A stretch of DNA of 64,000 bases, from NCBI RefSeq assembly GCF_009363095.1, contig NZ_CP045295.1, positions 1,178,001 through 1,242,000 of the forward strand, written 5' to 3'. Positions 35,724 to 42,319 of the stretch are shown here, piece by piece (position 1 is the first letter of the stretch; every line of letters begins with the position of its first letter). The translations under genes were made by a program, and so were the position numbers. A model generated the notes under the pieces. That model ran no database searches and was not told where the DNA came from. It saw only the letters and a list, made by a program, of their open reading frames with translations. This DNA is from Paenibacillus cellulositrophicus. Lineage in GTDB: Bacteria; Bacillota; Bacilli; Paenibacillales; Paenibacillaceae.

Positions 35724-36023
35724 ATGAAACTGATTATTTCCCGCTTTATCGCCATCCTGATCCTCGTCATTCCGGGACTGGCGGCAATGACCGGATTTTT
35801 GTTTATGAAAGATGCGGTATTCGAATATTATTCGCTCCACGGCGATGCGAGCGTCGCCCATCCGTCGTTTGCGTGGGGACATTTTGTGCTCGGCCTGCTC
35901 CTGTTCGTGGCAGGGATGAGCTTTCTCGGCGGCTGGATTCTGTTCCGGGACCGCAAACGAAACTATGTAGGGCCACGTTTCAAGGAGAAGCGCAAGCCCA
36001 AACCGCCCGTACAATCTTCATAA
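35724..36023 (+). CDS. yqzF: DUF2627 membrane protein (YqzF-like)
   Basis: 99-aa protein with two or three hydrophobic helices (residues ~5-28 and ~48-72) and a very basic tail (RDRKRNYVGPRFKEKRKPK), so the C-terminus is probably cytoplasmic. This matches DUF2627 proteins found next to the bkd cluster in Bacillus. Function unknown. AGGAAGGG precedes ATG 35724; an extended -10-like TGATATAGT lies ~35 bases upstream. Divergent from lpdV. Confidence 0.8.
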   Translation: MKLIISRFIAILILVIPGLAAMTGFLFMKDAVFEYYSLHGDASVAHPSFAWGHFVLGLLLFVAGMSFLGGWILFRDRKRNYVGPRFKEKRKPKPPVQSS

Positions 36024-36055
36024 TGCCGGATTCCTAGACCAGGAATCGAACAAAG

Positions 36056-36092
36056 AACCCCGGACTGCAGATTTATCTCAGAACGGGGTTTT
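36056..36092 (+). terminator. Terminator after yqzF
   Basis: Plus-strand stem AACCCCG / CGGGGTT with an internal CTG/CAG pairing and tail TTTTG. The stop codon of the convergent minus-strand gene lies in its loop. Confidence 0.7.
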
Positions 36093-36399
36093 GTTGTTGG
36101 TCCGACTCCTCATCGGTTTCGCTCGCGATTATGTTAAGGACAGTATCCTCCTTCACCAATCCGTACTCCGGATTCCCCAGCACTGGAAGATTCGTCAGCG
36201 TTCTGCTCGTTAAGACGACCTTCAGCTCGTTATCGCGGTTATAAAGCACAGATTCGACCACAAAGAAATTGTTCAGTAATCCCGCGATGATGGCGATTTG
36301 CTGCGGGCTCAATTTCGGCGGGGGCACGCCGGCTTTGGCGTACTTTACAACCGGCTTTGCCGGCTTGCGCCGTTTCTTGTTATCCGTGGACCGGTTCAC
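36073..36399 (-). CDS. Hypothetical basic protein
   Basis: No family recognised. The 108-aa product has a Lys/Arg/Pro-rich N-terminus (NKKRRKPAKPVVKYAKAG). A more ordered middle (LSPQQIAIIAGLLNNFFVVESVLYNRDNELKVVLTSR, in parts) and an acidic, Gln-rich end follow. I prefer GTG 36399 (GGGGTGA ~6 bases upstream). The frame is open to a TTG at 36471 (132 aa), also possible but without an SD. It lies next to another unknown gene, between yqzF and the thymidine kinase gene. No transmembrane segment. Confidence 0.5.
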   Translation of the reverse strand: MNRSTDNKKRRKPAKPVVKYAKAGVPPPKLSPQQIAIIAGLLNNFFVVESVLYNRDNELKVVLTSRTLTNLPVLGNPEYGLVKEDTVLNIIASETDEESDQQQNPVLR

Positions 36400-36522
36400 C
36401 CAATCACCCCGCTTCAATGTATTCCTGCTTACTTTAGGATATAGCGGATCGTGCGATTTGGTGTATCCCAATTTGCCGCGAAAGCTGCAGCAAGCGACTA
36501 GACATGAACCGGACCGGATAAA

Positions 36523-36735
36523 TTATTCGTACAGCGCCTCTCTCAACTTCGTGGACATCCGTGATTCCTTCGATGAAGACTTCAGCAGCGTGAGCCGCAG
36601 TTTATGGTTTTGCTGAATCGCTTCTTCGAGGTCCGCGAGCAGACTACTGACCAGATCTTCCACTTGCGGATCCTTTCCGAGCTCTGCTGTCAGTTCAGCG
36701 ATCCTTGCTTTATAAGCTTCTATTTTTTCCTGCAT
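36523..36735 (-). CDS. Hypothetical 70-aa coiled-coil protein
   Basis: Small, almost wholly helical protein: KIEAYKARIAELTAELG, VSSLLADLEEAIQQNHKLRL. It has heptad-like spacing of Leu/Ile and no cysteines or membrane segment. GGAGGAG lies 9 bases before ATG 36735, a strong initiation signal that argues it is real. No family recognised. It is 120 bases upstream of the basic hypothetical gene and may be co-transcribed with it. Confidence 0.6.
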   Translation of the reverse strand: MQEKIEAYKARIAELTAELGKDPQVEDLVSSLLADLEEAIQQNHKLRLTLLKSSSKESRMSTKLREALYE

Positions 36736-36935
36736 GATGCCGTCTCCTCCAAATGCTCATTCGGTCCTTCTTAATATTAACCATACCACGGCCAAAGGCC
36801 TGCACGCCACTTTCGCTTATTTTTGTAGCCATGTCCGTTTTAATTGTGGTACTCTATAAAAGTCGCAATTTTTCGTGTTTTGTCATCATATAGAACATGA
36901 ACGGGTTATGCTAACGGGAAAGGAGCAGGCTGAAC

Positions 36936-37541
36936 GTGAATAAAGGACGGATTACCGTAATTACGGGACCCATGTTTAGCGAAAAATCGGGTGAACTTAT
37001 CCGCCGGTGCCAAAAACTGATCCAATACGGGCGGAAAAAGCTGGTGGCTTACAAGCCCGAGGAGGATCAGCGCTACGCAAAGGACGAAATCGTCAGCCGG
37101 ATCGGATACCGGCTGCCAGCCATCTCCATTCCGCGGCAGTTGACCGCTGACATCACCGCCAAAATCTTGGCGGAAACCGCTGACGCGGATGTGGTCGCTT
37201 TTGACGAGGTTCAGTTCTTCAGCAAGCCGATCCTTGGCCTGGTGGAAGAGCTGGCATACAGCGGAAAGCATGTCATCGTGGACGGACTGAATCTGGACTA
37301 TCGCGGAAAAGAATTCGGCTACATAGGCGGGCTGCTGGCCATGGCCGACGACATCCAGCTGCTGACCGCCTTTTGTGCGGTATGCGGCAGCCCTGAAGCC
37401 GTGTTCACACAACGGATAGTCAACGGCCACCCCGCTCCGCTGGGCTCGGTAATCATGATCGGGGATTCCGATGATTACGAGCCGCGGTGCCGGTGCTGTT
37501 TTGTTCCACCGCATAAGGTCAGTGCCAAAGGAAGCGCCTGA
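36936..37541 (+). CDS. Thymidine kinase-like protein with altered P-loop
   Basis: 201-aa TK1-type thymidine kinase homologue: N-terminal P-loop region GPMFSEKSGELIRR, catalytic-Glu motif FDEVQFF (Glu91), GLNLDYRGKEFG, and a zinc site CAVCG (147/150) with CRCC (185/188). FTQRIVNGHPAPLG is the substrate lasso. Start GTG 36936 with AAAGGAG ~10 bases upstream. Two positions are odd. The P-loop Gly before Lys is Glu16 (usual GPMFSGKS), and GLD is GLN. It may be a diverged paralogue with changed or lost activity, but the frame is intact. Confidence 0.8.
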   Translation: MNKGRITVITGPMFSEKSGELIRRCQKLIQYGRKKLVAYKPEEDQRYAKDEIVSRIGYRLPAISIPRQLTADITAKILAETADADVVAFDEVQFFSKPILGLVEELAYSGKHVIVDGLNLDYRGKEFGYIGGLLAMADDIQLLTAFCAVCGSPEAVFTQRIVNGHPAPLGSVIMIGDSDDYEPRCRCCFVPPHKVSAKGSA

Positions 37542-37549
37542 TCATACAA

Positions 37550-37609
37550 AAAAACTCTTCGGGATGATGAGCAAGATCGATCAGCACATCATCCGGCGAA
37601 GAGTTTTTT
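37550..37609. terminator. Bidirectional terminator between tdk-like gene and DUF3006 gene
   Basis: Long inverted repeat AACTCTTCGGGATGATG / CATCATCCGGCGAAGAGTT flanked by A6-7 on the left and T6 on the right, so it works on both strands. The TAA of the convergent DUF3006 gene is formed by the T-tract. Confidence 0.93.
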
Positions 37610-37820
37610 ATGATTCCCAAACATCGTCCATCAGCTTTTTGATTTCGTCCGTGCGCCGTTTGGTTGCAGCCGGATCGGTCACCCATTTTCCGTCCTTCAG
37701 TTCCACCGCGTCTCCTGCCTTCACTTGAGGATCCACTTGTTCACGGGGTACGGCCTGGATGTTACCGTCCACTTCAATGCGGCAATACGGTCCTTCATAG
37801 CCTTCGACATATCCCGTCAT
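37608..37820 (-). CDS. DUF3006 domain protein
   Basis: 70-aa small beta-rich protein: VEGYEGPYCRIEVDG, AVPREQVDPQVKAGDAVEL, then a helical tail. DUF3006 proteins typically lie beside ComEC-like metallo-beta-lactamase genes, as here. Molecular role unknown. ATG 37820 has AAAGGTGAG just upstream; the GTG three codons earlier is part of the SD. Five bases separate it from the MBL gene, so the two form one operon. Confidence 0.75.
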   Translation of the reverse strand: MTGYVEGYEGPYCRIEVDGNIQAVPREQVDPQVKAGDAVELKDGKWVTDPAATKRRTDEIKKLMDDVWES

Positions 37821-37825
37821 CGTTC

Positions 37826-38716
37826 TCACCTTTCCGTTCGGAATGTCACCTTCTGCCCATTCGACTCCGCTTCAATCGTTCCCTGAAGATCGTTACGGTA
37901 TACCTTGACGCCCTGCTGCTTCAGCCGGTTTAGAATGACGCTTTTCGGATGGCCGTATGTATTGTCTGCACCTACCTGAATGACCGCATACTTCGGATGA
38001 ACCCGTTTGAGAAATGCGAGCGTGGTCGACGATTTGGAGCCGTGGTGCCCCACCAGCATGACATCCGCCTGCAGATCCGTTCCGGCGTCAAGCATATCCC
38101 GTTCGCTGTCCGCCTCCGCGTCACCGGTCAACAAAAAAGAAGTGCGGCCGTACGTTATTTTCACCACGGCGCTCATGTTATTCGAGTCGTCATAACTTTT
38201 GCGGGGCGCCAACATATCGACATGAACCTCATCGTCCATATCCCAAGAGATCCCGGCCTTCGCCGTTTGTACCTTCAGTTTGGCATTTTTTACGGCACGT
38301 AGAACGGATTCAAACGTTTTCGTATTGGCCTGTGCTTTCGGCATATAAATGCGGCCCACCGGAATGTGGTTAATGACCGCATCCAGTCCGCCGATATGGT
38401 CGGCATCCGGATGAGTTCCGATGACCGTGTCGAGCTTGGTGATGCCGTATTGCTCCATATATTGCAGCATCAGCTCTTCTTTGTCATTGTTCCCGGCATC
38501 AATCAGCATCGTTTTACCGGAAGGGGAAATAATAAGCTGAGAAGCACCCTGCCCTACATCAAGAAAAACAACCCGAAGGTTACCCCCGCCGGTGCTCGCT
38601 GGGGTGCTGTTGTTCTCCGGTGCCGCCGGGTTGATCTCCAGACTGCATCCGCTCAGGATCAGCAACGCCGTGATGACGCCTGTCAGCAGTAAAGTGGTTA
38701 TCTTGGATGTCTTCAT
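37826..38716 (-). CDS. Secreted ComEC-like metallo-beta-lactamase-fold lipoprotein
   Basis: 296-aa predicted lipoprotein: signal peptide with lipobox LILSGCS (Cys ~24), then a hydrolase domain like the C-terminal part of ComEC/Rec2. Metal motifs: FLDVGQGASQLI, IDAGNN, GTHPDADHIGG (HxDxDH-like), FLLTGDAE, and LVGHHGSKSS. AAAGGA precedes two adjacent ATGs (38719, 38716); I used the second by spacing. Members of this group are suspected extracellular nucleases or phosphodiesterases; substrate unknown. Operon with DUF3006. Confidence 0.82.
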   Translation of the reverse strand: MKTSKITTLLLTGVITALLILSGCSLEINPAAPENNSTPASTGGGNLRVVFLDVGQGASQLIISPSGKTMLIDAGNNDKEELMLQYMEQYGITKLDTVIGTHPDADHIGGLDAVINHIPVGRIYMPKAQANTKTFESVLRAVKNAKLKVQTAKAGISWDMDDEVHVDMLAPRKSYDDSNNMSAVVKITYGRTSFLLTGDAEADSERDMLDAGTDLQADVMLVGHHGSKSSTTLAFLKRVHPKYAVIQVGADNTYGHPKSVILNRLKQQGVKVYRNDLQGTIEAESNGQKVTFRTER

Positions 38717-38778
38717 CATCGTTCCTTTCACGGCTGTAGCCTTAACAAGTTAGTAATAACTGCCAGAACGTTATCTTA

Positions 38779-39618
38779 TCACGAACCGTACTCGGGGTAC
38801 AAGGCTAATTGAGCATCACCTGCTTGAAGAAGACCGTTTTTAAACGTGTAGCTTAAGGTTAAATCGCCGATAAATTCGGCGGGGGACACCTGCACGGCCG
38901 TAGTCGCTTTCAGGGTATTCCCCTCAAGGGTATAAGTCATAACGCTTCCGATCCCCGGCGGGTACTTTACAGGGCCGGACTGCAGTTTGGATATAGGGAT
39001 GATCGTCCGCTCGCCGCGAATATCCAGCTCGATTTGCTTGTCCGTTACTTTACTGTCGAACTGTTTTAAAAATGCCGTATATGCATCCTCTACAGGTATG
39101 GGTTCCGCTGTTTCGGCATATACGAGCGGATTGGAAGTATAAACGCCGGTTCCATATCCTGTCGTTAAAATGATGACAATATCCTTCTTGCCGTCACCCG
39201 TTAAATCGGCTCGATCGATGATTGGAGCATAGCTTGGATTGTCCACATTGTACCCAGGGATGTGACGGCTGAAAGTCTGAGTCTTCAGCGTTAAGTTTTC
39301 ATAGGTTCCCGATTCGCTGGCATCTCCGCTGATCTGTATCGTCTGGTCGTCGGATTGTGCAAAGGGGACCTGTTTCTTGTCATCAATTCGAACCGTGTTG
39401 CTTTGGCTGTCATAGGTGACTTGTTTGCCAAAAAGCTTTCCGAAGGTTTGCAAGGGTATCATAATTTCATCATCTATGTGAACGGGTGCCGTTTCAGTCA
39501 CCCACTCGGTTCCGTTGAGCATCACTTTGATGGGGTCCGGTTTCGCCATGACCATAATTGACGTTGCCGACAACACCATCGCAGCCGTGGTGGCAATGAT
39601 CCATCCTTTAGCTTTCAA
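38779..39618 (-). CDS. Secreted stalk-domain (copper amine oxidase N-like) protein
   Basis: 279-aa exported protein. A signal peptide (residues 1-25) is followed by a copper amine oxidase N-terminal-like stalk domain: IKVMLNGTEW, DDEIMIPLQTFGKLFGKQVTYDSQ (read in parts), NTVRI. The rest includes a VCBS/FG-GAP-like calcium-loop segment DLTGDGKKDIVIIL. Such stalk domains are abundant in Paenibacillus surface proteins. Start TTG 39618 with AAGGAG upstream. No enzymatic motif; probably cell-envelope associated. Confidence 0.75.
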   Translation of the reverse strand: MKAKGWIIATTAAMVLSATSIMVMAKPDPIKVMLNGTEWVTETAPVHIDDEIMIPLQTFGKLFGKQVTYDSQSNTVRIDDKKQVPFAQSDDQTIQISGDASESGTYENLTLKTQTFSRHIPGYNVDNPSYAPIIDRADLTGDGKKDIVIILTTGYGTGVYTSNPLVYAETAEPIPVEDAYTAFLKQFDSKVTDKQIELDIRGERTIIPISKLQSGPVKYPPGIGSVMTYTLEGNTLKATTAVQVSPAEFIGDLTLSYTFKNGLLQAGDAQLALYPEYGS

Positions 39619-39838
39619 TGTTAAACTCCTTCCCGTATTCGCCCAGCAAGGTTTCCAATTTTTGATAATAATATAAGTGTAAATTTAATCAGGCTTGATA
39701 TCCAGATAAAACTTTGTAACTATATGGAATGAACGAAGGAACTGCAAAATTTTAGTTCAATCTATATATCATTACCCTTTTCAAAATGAAAATAATGGAT
39801 ATCGGAATTTTTTTGGAACAGATGGATCTTCATCAAAT

Positions 39839-39880
39839 AAAAAACGCCATACTATGATCATCGTCATAGTATGGCGTATT
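39839..39880 (-). terminator. Terminator after spo0A
   Basis: Minus-strand perfect stem ATACGCCATACTATGA / TCATAGTATGGCGT with T6 tail, ~20 bases past the spo0A stop. Confidence 0.95.
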
Positions 39881-39902
39881 CTTTAGGGTCATGCTATTCC
39901 TT

Positions 39903-40706
39903 TCACGACACCTTATGCTCAATGCGCAGCTTGTCGGCCACCATCGCGATAAACTCGCTGTTGGTCGGCTTCGATTTGCTGATGTTGATGGTGTAACCGA
40001 ACAGATGGCTGATCGAATCGATGTTGCCGCGCGTCCAGGCCACCTCGATCGCATGACGGATCGCCCGCTCGACCCGGGATGGCGTCGTTTTGAACTTTTC
40101 GGCGATCGCCGGATACAGCGTTTTGGTAATGGCACCGAGAATTTCGATGTTGTTGTACACCATAGTAATCGCTTCGCGCAAATATTGGTAACCTTTGATA
40201 TGGGCCGGAACGCCGATTTCATGAATGATGGACGTAATATTGGCGTCAAGGTTTTTCCCTTTCGCCATCGGAACCACATTGGATTTGTTCGTTGATACCG
40301 TCATATTGCCTGTCGTGATATGCTGCTGCCCCACGAGCTGACGAATACGGCTGGCTAGAACCTCCATGTCAAACGGCTTAAGAATGTAGTATGAAGCACC
40401 GAGTTGTACCGCTCTTTGGGTGATGTTCTCCTGGCCGAAAGCAGTCAGCATAATGATTTTAGGCTGCGGGGACAGATTCATCTCGCGTAGTCTTTCGAGA
40501 ACGCCCAATCCGTCCAGATGCGGCATAATAATGTCCAAAATCAGCACATCCGGTATTTTTCTCGATTCACTGATCATATTTAGCACTTCCTCGCCATTAT
40601 AGGCGATTCCCGTTACCATCATATCGTCTTGCTCGGTAATATATTCCGCAAGCAAATTCGTGAATTCCCGGTTGTCATCCGCCAACAATACCTCTATTTT
40701 TTGCAC
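39903..40706 (-). CDS. spo0A: Sporulation master response regulator Spo0A
   Basis: 267-aa phosphorelay output regulator. Receiver domain: [10 protein letters not shown] (Asp10, Asp11), phosphoacceptor Asp58 in [19 protein letters not shown] and YILKPF. C-terminal DNA-binding domain: [19 protein letters not shown] and the recognition helix region [19 protein letters not shown]. Start GTG 40706 with AAGGAGG ~9 bases upstream. It follows spoIVB as in B. subtilis; upstream are two inverted 0A boxes and a sigma-H-like promoter. Confidence 0.98.
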   Translation of the reverse strand: MQKIEVLLADDNREFTNLLAEYITEQDDMMVTGIAYNGEEVLNMISESRKIPDVLILDIIMPHLDGLGVLERLREMNLSPQPKIIMLTAFGQENITQRAVQLGASYYILKPFDMEVLASRIRQLVGQQHITTGNMTVSTNKSNVVPMAKGKNLDANITSIIHEIGVPAHIKGYQYLREAITMVYNNIEILGAITKTLYPAIAEKFKTTPSRVERAIRHAIEVAWTRGNIDSISHLFGYTINISKSKPTNSEFIAMVADKLRIEHKVS

Positions 40707-40754
40707 TGGCTGCTTCCTCCTTAGAATCGTATTCCCTTATTTTTCTGCAGAGAT

Positions 40755-40785
40755 AAGTTTTCGACACCCAGCATTAAATTCCTTC
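40755..40785 (-). promoter_or_regulatory. Putative sigma-H promoter of spo0A
   Basis: Minus strand AAGGAATTT then, ~13 bases on, CGAAAAC; similar to the B. subtilis spo0A Ps promoter. The -10 region coincides with a 0A box, which would couple Spo0A~P binding to promoter occupancy. Confidence 0.5.
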
Positions 40786-40794
40786 TGTCGAAAA
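40758..40794. promoter_or_regulatory. Inverted pair of 0A boxes upstream of spo0A
   Basis: TGTCGAAAA occurs on the minus strand at 40758-40766 and on the plus strand at 40786-40794, 19 bases apart. Both match the 0A box core TGTCGAA exactly, implying autoregulation. Confidence 0.75.
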
Positions 40795-40874
40795 TTATTT
40801 TTGTTTATTTTTTTACCTTGTTGAATTATAATTAATATTTTCATCCATTATTCTAACTATTTCGCGATGAAACG

Positions 40875-40912
40875 ACAAAAAGTCTTAAGGCTACACGGCC
40901 TTAAGACTTTTT
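40875..40912 (-). terminator. Terminator at the end of spoIVB
   Basis: Minus-strand stem AAAGTCTTAAGGC / GCCTTAAGACTTT with T-rich flanks on both sides; could act both ways. The spoIVB stop codon sits in the loop. Confidence 0.9.
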
Positions 40913-42216
40913 TGAGTACTTCTCGATTGAGGGAGAACTCCGGAATCCTGAAGCATCCACTCGATGAAACATCCGTAACCGGACCGCGGATCGTTAACGA
41001 ACACGTGGGTCACCGCTCCGACCAATTTGCCGTCCTGCACGATTGGGCTTCCGCTCATCCCTTGGACGATGCCCCCGGTCTTCTCCAACAGCCGCGGATC
41101 AGTAATTCGGATGACCAGCCCTTTGGTGGCCGGTGATTCCTGCTTCGCCACATGTACAATATTGACCTTGAACCGTTCGACCTGCTGCCCATCCACCACA
41201 GTCAAAATTTCGGCCGGGCCTTCTTTAACCTCCTGGGCGAATGCTACCGGGATACCTTCTTTATACAAGCTGTGCTCCGGATTCTGATTCATCTTGCCGA
41301 AGATTCCGAAATGTGTGTTGCGCTCAATATTACCGAGGATTTTACTTTCCTTGAGAAAATGCGCTCTCTTCTCGCCAGGCTCGCCATCTTGGCTCTTCGA
41401 TATCGAGGTTACGCTGGACTGCAAAATTTCACCGCTGCCGACGGAAATCGGCGTCTGCGTGTTCATATCCGTAATAACATGGCCCAGTGCCCCATAAACG
41501 CCTTGATCGGGAGCATAGAAGGTCAACGTTCCGACGCCTGCGGCTGAGTCGCGAATATACAGTCCTAATCGCCACACCCTGTCTTCCAGGTCATATGCGG
41601 GGGACAGCTTCGTGCTCATCTCTTTGTTTCCGCGTTTGAATTTGATTTCGACCGGTCGCTTGCTTTTGCCCGCCTCTTCGACTACTTTGGCAACTTTTGC
41701 GACATCGTCCATCGGAATCCCGTTCATGTGGGTCATTAAATCACCCAGCTGGATTCCGGCATTCTCACCAGGGGACACCTTTGTATCGGCATCCACGCTG
41801 ACCAGGTGATGCCCAACGACCAAAATGCCCGCCGATTTCACCTTCACTCCAATGGTTTGTCCTCCCGGTATAACCTTGAGTCCGGGTACGACATGGATCT
41901 GAACGGTTTTAAAAGGGATGGTTCCGAATAATTTCAAGGTTACTTTCGCCATTCCGCTGTGCTGCGGCGTCAGCTGCAATGGACGCCCTGGAGTCACCTT
42001 GGCGGTGACGGCGGAACCGTTGAGATGCAGAACGCCCGGACGGTCGACGGTAGCTTGGGCCGTCACCGGCATGGAGAGCGCTTGTGCCGTTCCCGCAAAC
42101 ATCCTGATTTCGTTCGGGATGGCGGCCAGGCTTTGTACCGGCTCTGTTGTTCCTAAAAAACAAAGAAAGAAGACAATGAAAAGACCGAGCATTTTATTCC
42201 TGAGGCTGGAGTTCAA
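40891..42216 (-). CDS. spoIVB: SpoIVB signalling serine peptidase
   Basis: 441-aa forespore-secreted PDZ-serine protease that cleaves SpoIVFA and so triggers pro-sigma-K processing. An N-terminal hydrophobic anchor (residues ~8-28) precedes a PDZ domain (~115-195, GIQLGDLMTHMNGIPM). The S55 peptidase domain has catalytic His in YGALGHVITD and Ser in VQGMSGSPIVQDGKLVGA. Start TTG 42216 with AAAGGGAG ~11 bases upstream. Located between recN and spo0A as in B. subtilis. Confidence 0.95.
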   Translation of the reverse strand: MNSSLRNKMLGLFIVFFLCFLGTTEPVQSLAAIPNEIRMFAGTAQALSMPVTAQATVDRPGVLHLNGSAVTAKVTPGRPLQLTPQHSGMAKVTLKLFGTIPFKTVQIHVVPGLKVIPGGQTIGVKVKSAGILVVGHHLVSVDADTKVSPGENAGIQLGDLMTHMNGIPMDDVAKVAKVVEEAGKSKRPVEIKFKRGNKEMSTKLSPAYDLEDRVWRLGLYIRDSAAGVGTLTFYAPDQGVYGALGHVITDMNTQTPISVGSGEILQSSVTSISKSQDGEPGEKRAHFLKESKILGNIERNTHFGIFGKMNQNPEHSLYKEGIPVAFAQEVKEGPAEILTVVDGQQVERFKVNIVHVAKQESPATKGLVIRITDPRLLEKTGGIVQGMSGSPIVQDGKLVGAVTHVFVNDPRSGYGCFIEWMLQDSGVLPQSRSTQKSLKAV

Positions 42217-42319
42217 TGGCTGTCACGCTCCCTTTTGCTTCTTCCGCTTGACGAAAGGTGGTCGCCAATTGCGTACCTTTAAGATTACCCCGCCTCTAGG
42301 CTTTTATTACTGTCAATCA

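Noticed and set aside
36906..37514. 202-codon minus-strand ORF opposite the thymidine kinase-like gene
   Set aside because: The plus-strand frame has clear TK1 motifs and a good SD; the minus frame is a shadow.
21060..39770. Shared 16-base string TTTAGTTCAATCTATA near dacF and near 39750
   Set aside because: A random 64-kb window searched on both strands is expected to hold about one or two 16-mer repeats by chance. The contexts differ and no other copies were seen.
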